Positions 57,912-64,000 of a stretch of 64,000 bases of DNA are shown one piece after another. The stretch's first letter is position 1. Each line of letters begins with the position of its first letter. The translations under genes and the position numbers were made by a program. Below the pieces are notes generated by a model. That model did not search any database. It was not told the origin of the DNA and saw nothing but the letters and a program-made list of their open reading frames with translations. Source of the DNA: Colletotrichum lupini (taxonomy: Eukaryota > Ascomycota > Sordariomycetes > Glomerellales > Glomerellaceae); contig NC_064680.1 in the NCBI RefSeq assembly GCF_023278565.1, positions 4,278,001 through 4,342,000 of the forward strand, in the 5' to 3' direction.

Positions 57912-59757
57912 CTAAATCAAGGTGATGTCGCATCGCTTCCTCTTCGGTGATAGAATGACGTAATCCTTCATTTTCATGCTGTCGGCTGGCATGTTTGGGC
58001 CTAGTCTTGCCCCGCGACAGCTTTTGAAGAATACGGCAGTGGAAAGCCGAAGCTCCATCATTGCCAGATATTGACCAATACAGACTCTGGCCCCAGCTCC
58101 TAACGGGATGTATGCTTGCCTTTGTTGGAGGGAAACTTTGGTCGGGTCAAGGTATCTATCAACATCGAATCTAGACAGTCTCGAGTTAGCTAGTGCCTTT
58201 TCAGATGGATATTCTAGGTAATCGTACCGATGAGGATCCGGGAACACCTTAGGGTCGCGCTGCAGACTGTAGGCTGGGCTGTAAACAACAGTGCCTGCAG
58301 GCACAAAGTGCGATGACAGCGTCGTCCCCCCTCCTGGTATAAGCCTTGGTAGAGATGAGAGGACGGCGGGATATAAGCGCAAGGTCTCTTCTATGACGGC
58401 ACCTAGTATGGGGCACGCCTCAAGTCGTTTATCGTCAAAGGTATCGCCGAGTAGTGCAATCTCATTCTCAAGCTTTTCCTGCAGGACTGGCTGTTTCAAC
58501 ACCGACCAGATGAGATAGGTCAAAACGGCAGCGGTTGTGTCTGTTCCTGCAACCATCATACCTGCACCTTCCATACCGACGGCCTCCTTTGTCAACCAAG
58601 TCCGACCTTCACTATCACATTCTGCAATCATCTCCGTAAAGATACTTTGGGCTGATGATGGACCTTGCTGTTTGACACTCGCTACGCCATCTGCACCACC
58701 AAGTCTGACTTGCTCAAGCTGCCGAGAGAATGTTTGAAGCAGTGACCGAGGTATGAGTTGGGATAGAGAGGCGAGGAATGGGATCTCACATTGGATGACA
58801 TCCGCTATCAGAGCATTCTCAATGGCTCGCATGTACATGGTACTCTACAACATGATACATGTGATTAGTCCGTCAGTATCTCGGTAAGATTTAAGGATAG
58901 GTAAATATTCTTTCATACCTTTCCGGATTCCAGCACCCCCAATGATTGCCCAAACGAGAGCTGGCTGATGACATCAGCGGCCATATACGTCCACCACTTG
59001 TGCGAGTTTGATGAGCCCGCCAAAGCCTCTGTCTTGATCTTCATGACTGCAAGCTCAACTTTACTCCTAATAGTCGATTCCCAATTTTTTCGTAGGGATG
59101 TAATGGCGAAGGAGCCATGCAAAAGTCTTCGCCGCTGCTTCGCCTCTGCGCTGTTCAAAATCATGGACAGAGATAGGGCTGGAAGCTTCGTTGCGTAGTC
59201 GCCAATCCATTGCGCCTTTTCGAAACCGCCGCCAACCTTGTAGACTTGGGAAACTGATTGGATATCGATGCATGATAATTCATTTGGTGCGATTCTGACA
59301 ATGCTTCCGTACCTTTCGTGGAGCTGGTGTACGTATGTCATGCGGGTTCCAGTCAACCGGCTAAGCTTCAAGCTCAGTCTTGAGCATCGTGTGTGCCAAG
59401 GCCCTGGAATATGCTTGAGAGGGGAGTTGAGGTACTGCAATAAGAGCTGCTGTTGGTATCCCTATTACAGGGTAGTTAGTTCGAACCGTAGTTGACGAAG
59501 AGATCAATTGAACTATATGAATATCTGCGTAGTAGGTGTAAAAAGGAGGTTCCAACCGTAGGTTGGGCTGGCTACGATAATCGTAAATAGGGCCCCCAAT
59601 TGGCCCCTGCGCAGTCGGCCGTACGCCGCGGTCGAATTGGACTTCCAATCCGACAGCTGCTTCAATGAGTTGGGGATACTTGGCGTTTGTCAGACAGAGT
59701 GGAATTTACGTTGCAGACTACGAGAACCCCTGCAGCTCCGACTAGTGCCATGACCAT
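57912..59757 (-). CDS. cytochrome P450 monooxygenase with an LTR in intron 1
   Basis: Membrane-anchored haem monooxygenase, probably ER-bound; substrate unknown. Exons 59710-59757, 58919-59449 and 57912-58844 join in phase to 503 aa, the usual length. Exon 1 encodes the anchor (VMALVGAAGVLVVCN) and exon 2 continues with LLLQYLNSPLKHIPGPW, the proline-rich hinge. The I helix is AGTDTTAAVLTYLIW, ExxR appears in EETLRLYPAV, and the haem loop is PLGAGARVCIGQYLA with the cysteine present (the usual first Phe is Leu). No stop or frameshift is needed. Intron 2 (58845-58918) is normal. Intron 1 is 260 bp because a 205 bp solo LTR sits at its 3' end. The ATG at 59757 was chosen as the first giving a short anchor; the frame is open to 59988. 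Confidence 0.88.
59446..59660 (-). mobile_element. solo LTR of the inner copia family at a P450 splice site
   Basis: Positions 59451-59655 (205 bp) are the reverse complement of the LTRs at 42449-42653 and 49666-49870, but without RIP damage. The ends read TGTCGG...ACCAACA on the minus strand. The target duplication GCTGC is perfect (59446-59450 and 59656-59660). In the direction of the P450 gene the LTR is in sense orientation, and its end plus the duplication reads ACAGCAG, giving two possible AG acceptors. AACTAAC at 59475-59481, inside the LTR, stands about 25 bp upstream as a possible branch site. Confidence 0.93.
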
Positions 59758-60753
59758 GGCCCTTCGATCGAATTCATTTTCGGGGTTCAAAAGTGTGACC
59801 CCCATGGCGAGTCTGCACCAAATCAACACCTGGAAAGATTGATTTCCAACAATTTGCAAATTCATGAGGGGGTAACGACCACGACTATAAGGGAAATCCG
59901 CCACCTCTTCTAAGTAGAACGCCGGAGGAACCGGATTAAACGCCAGCGGCAGTTCCAACACAGACACTTCCAGATTCTTCAGCATCACTGTGCCACTTGA
60001 TCACCTGGCACAATGGCTGTCTCGCTGACGAATGAGAACAGAACGTTTCCGCCTTCCAACAACCAACGTCACGTTGGGGCGATTTGACTGGCCTCTGCAG
60101 TGATTAGAACCATGTAAAATCATGCAGGCCAAGATGCTTTCGTGCAAAGGCGCCCTTCTGGACCTGTGACATTGGTTGGTTTGCTGAGCTGCTATCTTCA
60201 CCTGCAAACATGTAGCAAACAAGGTGGGCCTGCTTGGTTTAGCTTGCGGCACAGAATACTGCGAAGTATGTTACAGGCTTCAAACCCCGTGCCTGCGGTC
60301 CTTTCCAGGGGCATGACTTCCATGAACGGGCAAGCTAAAGCTAGAACAAATTGTGGAAGGAGGCGGAAAGATGGAAAGCGAAGAACTGGGTGGACTGATT
60401 GGGCCATGAGAATTCCGAGGCACTTTCAAGTCACCCATGGCAGCTGGACTTGGCAAAGTTGGACTGGGCCGAGCGCCAACAAGGACAGTCTTCTCAAATG
60501 TCCAACAGCTTTCTAGCTCCGGACAGCTATGAACTTTACTATTGCGCATCATTCTTGAATCAGCTTGATCCTCTATTCCCATTCAGAGCCGACCTGCCGC
60601 CCTTTGGCGAGAAGTAGGCGATGCTTAACTGCTTTCGGTTGAATGTGAGTGGATAAAAGTCTTCCCACCCCACAGAGGCTGGGCCTTTCCCACAACACCC
60701 AGACCCGCAGGTTAATGAAGTCTTTATTCGATTGATCCTTGCAACAAACACTT
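59758..60753. other. intergenic, no gene seen
   Basis: P450 promoter side and the approach to the tRNA genes. A 124-codon frame at 60142-60516 has no recognisable domain. Confidence 0.5.
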
Positions 60754-60857
60754 GGTCTGGTGGTGTAGTTGATTATCACGTCAGTCTAACATCGTGAACG
60801 CATCTTGCGCTTCACTTGGCACACTGAAGGTCTCCGGTTCAAGTCCGGGCTAGATCA
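60754..60857 (+). tRNA. tRNA-Val (AAC) with a 30-nt intron
   Basis: Acceptor strands GGTCTGG and CTAGATC pair fully (two G-U pairs). The D arm starts GTGTAGTTGATTATCAC, and the T arm is TCCGGTTCAAGTCCGGG. Anticodon stem TCAGT/ACTGA encloses the loop CTAACA-C, giving anticodon AAC. The loop is split after position 37 by 60792-60821, the usual place for nuclear tRNA introns. No CCA is encoded, as expected. Confidence 0.92.
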
Positions 60858-60863
60858 GAGGAC

Positions 60864-60935
60864 GGGCGATTGGTTTAGTGGTATAATGACCGCTTAGCAT
60901 GCGGTAGGTCCTGGGTTCGATTCCCAGATCGTCCA
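60864..60935 (+). tRNA. tRNA-Ala (AGC)
   Basis: Acceptor GGGCGAT/ATCGTCC (one G-U pair), A-box-like TTGGTTTAGTGG, anticodon stem ACCGC/GCGGT with loop TTAGCAT (anticodon AGC), and T arm CTGGGTTCGATTCCCAG. No intron. A run of five T residues follows within 5 nt, a Pol III terminator. Only six bases separate it from the tRNA-Val gene. Confidence 0.95.
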
Positions 60936-61312
60936 CATTTTTGCCCTCAGCGACTGCGCTTCCTCTTTTGATTGTTGGGCCGTCTCAGATTTGACTCTTT
61001 TGGACAGTTTGAAGTTAATCTTCGAGTTGCAGAGAGTGATATGCCCGTCCGTGTGGTGTATTAGAAACGAGGGTGGCCATGAGTGAGGGCAAGTGCTTAA
61101 TCAAGTTTATGGGTTGGGGTTGTCTTCAATGGCCCCAGACTGCAAGCCATCTTTTTGCGCTGGTAATTAGTTCTGGTGGTCGAATTCGACATGTGTACAA
61201 TCTTTAGAAGTACCAAAGACGAAGGCTGACGGTAACTGGCATGATAAAACATTACATTGATCATCTAGTTCTGTTATGCCTTTGCGGCTGTGTCTAGCTT
61301 TTGCTCCTAGAT
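60936..61312. other. intergenic, no gene seen
   Basis: About 380 bp between the tRNA pair and the 3' end of the HAD phosphatase gene. Confidence 0.5.
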
Positions 61313-62407
61313 TTACTGAATCTCCGTAGGAGTAACAATAACCCAGTTCTTGTCCGCGGTGACGGGAAGGTTGTTCGCCTTCTGAGCAGCAGTGTTGTTT
61401 ACAATCATCTCGTTCATGGTCGCCATAGCGCTGTCCTTGCGGTTGATCCAGAGGTGAATGCCGCCCTTAGCAACATTGACGCCGTGGAAGATCATGGGGC
61501 CGTCGCTAGCGGGGGTATCGCCACCAGCCAAGATAGGTCCCTGCCACTCGTTGATGTAAGTGAGGATAGCCGCCCACTTGCCCTGCATCCAGGTAGCAGG
61601 AGTATAGAGGTAGGGAGTGATAACGAGGTCCAGGTTGGCCTCCTCGTTGTAGGTGCCGTCCTCGATCTGCTTACGGCTGGTGGTGAGATCGCCGGAGGTC
61701 AGGTTCTTCATGAGCATGGTGACGCCGATGACGTTCTCAGGCTTGACGTTGTAGCCGTACTTGGGGTCGGCAGCGACCATACGGACCAGCTCTTCAGCAG
61801 CGGCGGTGATAACGTAGACATCAATGCCGTTGGCCATCAACTTGTTGTAGAGCTCAACCTGGCCGGTGAAGATCTTGGGAGGGCTGACCTCGGTGGGGGT
61901 GATAATGTCGCCCTCGTAGTAAGTGGTAGGAATGGTACGGTTGAGAGCCATGAGATCGTCTACGTGCTCCTTGAGCTCCCTCAAAGGAATACCGCTCCAG
62001 ATCTGAGCTGCCCATGGGTAGCAAATAATGTCGTCAATGTCGCACAGGCGGAGGTAGTAGCTGTACAACGTCTCGGTGTGGTTTGCCGTGTCCTTGAATG
62101 GAATGAGCTTCAGGGTGGGGTCCATGGTGTCACGGGTAAGGACACCGATGCTCTCGAGATACGGCAGCAGCGATTCCTCGAGATCGAAGCGGTAGCTGGT
62201 GTTGTCCATGTCGAAGACGGCGTATTGGCTCTGGTTGGCGTTGGCCGCGATCATGGTGTTGAGAGCCTTGGCCGCCTCGGCCGGCCAGTGCTTCAACTCG
62301 GGGCCGGCAGTGTGGTTGGAGGCGTAGACCGACGGGGCGGCATTCGCGACGCCACGGGCGATGGCCAGCCCGAGCGAGGCAACGATGAGGTCCATAGAGG
62401 TCTTCAT
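61313..62407 (-). CDS. secreted HAD-family phosphatase (phosphorylcholine-phosphatase-like)
   Basis: Single exon of 364 aa. The N-terminus (MKTSMDLIVASLGLAIARGVANA) is a signal peptide, so the enzyme is exported. HAD motif I is AVFDMDNTSYRFD (DxDxT at about residues 66-70), motif II is VYVITAAAEE, motif III probably a lysine in MQGKWAAIL, and motif IV is GGDTPASDGPMIF. The stretch DNTSYRFDLEESLLPYLE and overall length resemble bacterial and fungal phosphorylcholine phosphatases, which dephosphorylate phosphocholine outside the cytoplasm; that substrate is inferred. Several N-x-S/T sites are present. All four motifs are intact. A 379-codon frame on the opposite strand is its shadow. Confidence 0.9.
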   Translation of the reverse strand: MKTSMDLIVASLGLAIARGVANAAPSVYASNHTAGPELKHWPAEAAKALNTMIAANANQSQYAVFDMDNTSYRFDLEESLLPYLESIGVLTRDTMDPTLKLIPFKDTANHTETLYSYYLRLCDIDDIICYPWAAQIWSGIPLRELKEHVDDLMALNRTIPTTYYEGDIITPTEVSPPKIFTGQVELYNKLMANGIDVYVITAAAEELVRMVAADPKYGYNVKPENVIGVTMLMKNLTSGDLTTSRKQIEDGTYNEEANLDLVITPYLYTPATWMQGKWAAILTYINEWQGPILAGGDTPASDGPMIFHGVNVAKGGIHLWINRKDSAMATMNEMIVNNTAAQKANNLPVTADKNWVIVTPTEIQ

Positions 62408-64000
62408 GTTGACGGTACTGGAGATGGAGCTAGTAACTGAATAGAGCTGCAGCTAGCCAGAAAAGACCAATGTGAAGGTATGATTGCCGGCAGTGAAGAA
62501 CGGGCCGAGAGCTGGGGGAACGGAGGAGGCCATTCATTTCCCACGGCGGCCGGGCCGCTGCCGCGTTATAAACAAGTCGGCGGCGATTGTAGAGGGGCCT
62601 CACTCTGCCAACTTCTCGCTTTACCTCATTTTAGCTAATCATGGTTCTTCCTACTCGCTTACCGGTGCTGAGAACCTCAGTCTGGTAGATACTGGGCTTT
62701 GCCAAGGTGAGAGAGGTTTACGCGGGTGTTGGCGGCGGCGTCCGCGACGTCGTGCAACATCCACTTTGTGGGGTCAACTAATCTCTTCTAGCTGGTTGGG
62801 GTAACATTCGTGACGATGAGCGGGATTATTGAAATGAGCTAAATGATAAACTTTTCGTCAGCCTGTGGGGGTTTTCCGGACAAGCCTGATAACAGCGCGG
62901 TGCGTGCGAAGACATCGCGACGTTTGGTATCTTTTCCGAGCGTTGCGTCAAGCTGAATGAGCTGCTCAGCCCTACAGCATGGCGTGGAGGACGTGGAGAT
63001 CTCCAGACTCCCACTGAGCCGCCAAGCCGAACTGTTGCTCACGTCACAGGGGTCCAGTACGAATGGACCATCAGATGAACCACGTTGTCGGGTAACATTG
63101 CCGTTGCCGGCTGTTCGGACTTGTTTGGGTAGATAACGAGAATATCCAGGACAACAATATGTCCCATGTGCTGTTATCTAGCCGCGCAACTGGCCTGAAC
63201 TGTTCCAATGCCTGGTTTCCAGGTTTGCTGACAGCACCCGGAGTTGCCGTCGCGCCTCGGTGTTGCTATCTCTCTAGCTCTTGGAATTCTGCACCTACTT
63301 GAGTCAAACCGTTGCTGCGTCCCTGGACTCTCGATTCACCGCGGAGGCTATCCGTATATGCAGTCCATAGGAAGTTGTACCGACAGCTTGGTTGTCGTGT
63401 TTTCAGTCATGTCAATCAATCAATCATGCCAATGAAAGTGCCGGTGTTTGCGGCTTGGAGACAGGAGCTTCGCGGGGACAACACCGACAGTCCGACAATC
63501 AGTGAACCCTGCTCGCGAGCACCAATTGCATCCCAGACGAACTGCGAGAGAGACAGTAACCCAAATGAAACTGCAGAAAGCTTGGCCTTCAAGCTCTGAG
63601 ACTCCAGATGGTGAAAATAATTCCAATTATTTGAAGTCGTACGGATGGATGGTCGTGCAGCACAGCGGGGAAGTTACACGCCGACCGGTGGGCGGCTGTG
63701 TCTAGTCGAATACAGTTTCACCTAAGATCAGGATCATTAACCTGCATCGCCAAACTCACAACATCAAGGAGGGCGACGGGTTTTATAAGCTCGAGAACGT
63801 GATAACAATATCTTCGCAATAGAGTTAGACTCCAAAAGGCCAAGTCGGAAGAATCACAGCTGTCAAGATCTCGACTCCGGGCATCGGGCAATCGTCCGGA
63901 CGACAAATCCTCCGCGTAGAGACTGCACCACCACCCGATTACCGCTCCAACCAGACTTTGGTTCCCCGACGCTTCGACCGAACGCCTCAATCTTGGATCT
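62408..64000. other. intergenic to the end of the window, no gene seen
   Basis: Promoter side of the HAD gene and 1.5 kb with only short frames on both strands. No domain, RNA gene or repeat recognised. Confidence 0.5.

Noticed and set aside
61301..62440. 379-codon plus-strand frame opposite the HAD phosphatase
   Set aside because: Antisense shadow, even though longer than the real gene; residues are Val/Gly/Asp-rich without motifs.

Overview
This window looks like a contig from a filamentous ascomycete (Pezizomycotina, most likely a Sordariomycete). The genes have short GT..AG introns of about 50-75 bp with CTAAC-type branch points. The families are typical of these fungi: HET domain, NACHT-type STAND/NLR, RPEL-repeat protein, Rds1-like ferritin-like protein, vanillyl-alcohol-oxidase-like flavoenzyme, GH27 alpha-galactosidase and a multi-pass membrane protein. 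The transposons are extremely AT-rich and almost free of CA/TG dinucleotides, which is the mark of repeat-induced point mutation (RIP). Species is not determinable from the sequence alone.

Layout. 1-4.3 kb: a secreted M14 metallocarboxypeptidase and an SDR. 4.5-10 kb: a decayed immunity-like block with a degraded membrane-protein gene on the minus strand, a solo LTR, and a divergent NACHT NLR pseudogene carrying five in-frame TAA/TAG stops and split by a 1.3 kb long-TIR DNA element. 10-14 kb: an unrecognised acidic-protein gene broken by one TAG, then an intact HET-domain gene. 15.8-39 kb: mostly intact housekeeping and secretory genes separated by long empty intergenic stretches. These are an RPEL protein, a small Ser/Tyr-rich protein, a truncated DUF1932-type dehydrogenase relic, an ER FKBP ending in HNEL, an Rds1-like protein, a VAO-like oxidase, an ABM-fold protein, a multi-TM membrane protein and an alpha-galactosidase. 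39.9-55.7 kb: a HET pseudogene beside a 14.3 kb block that resolves into two nested Ty1/copia LTR retrotransposons, each with its own LTR pair and target-site duplication. 56-64 kb: an SDR, a cytochrome P450, two tandem tRNA genes (Val-AAC with intron, Ala-AGC), and a secreted HAD phosphatase.

How it fits together. The two LTR families in the nested block each also occur as an unmutated solo LTR in this window. The solo copy of the outer family (5365-5596, duplication CTTAT) lies between the membrane-protein gene and the NLR. The solo copy of the inner family (59451-59655, duplication GCTGC) sits exactly at the 3' splice site of P450 intron 1, and its duplication recreates the acceptor. The stops in the NLR lie close to its inserted element and all fit CAA/CAG to TAA/TAG changes, so RIP spreading from transposons is the most economical cause of gene loss here. 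The strongest candidates for something new are this transposon-remodelled splice site and the divergent NLR/membrane-protein pair.
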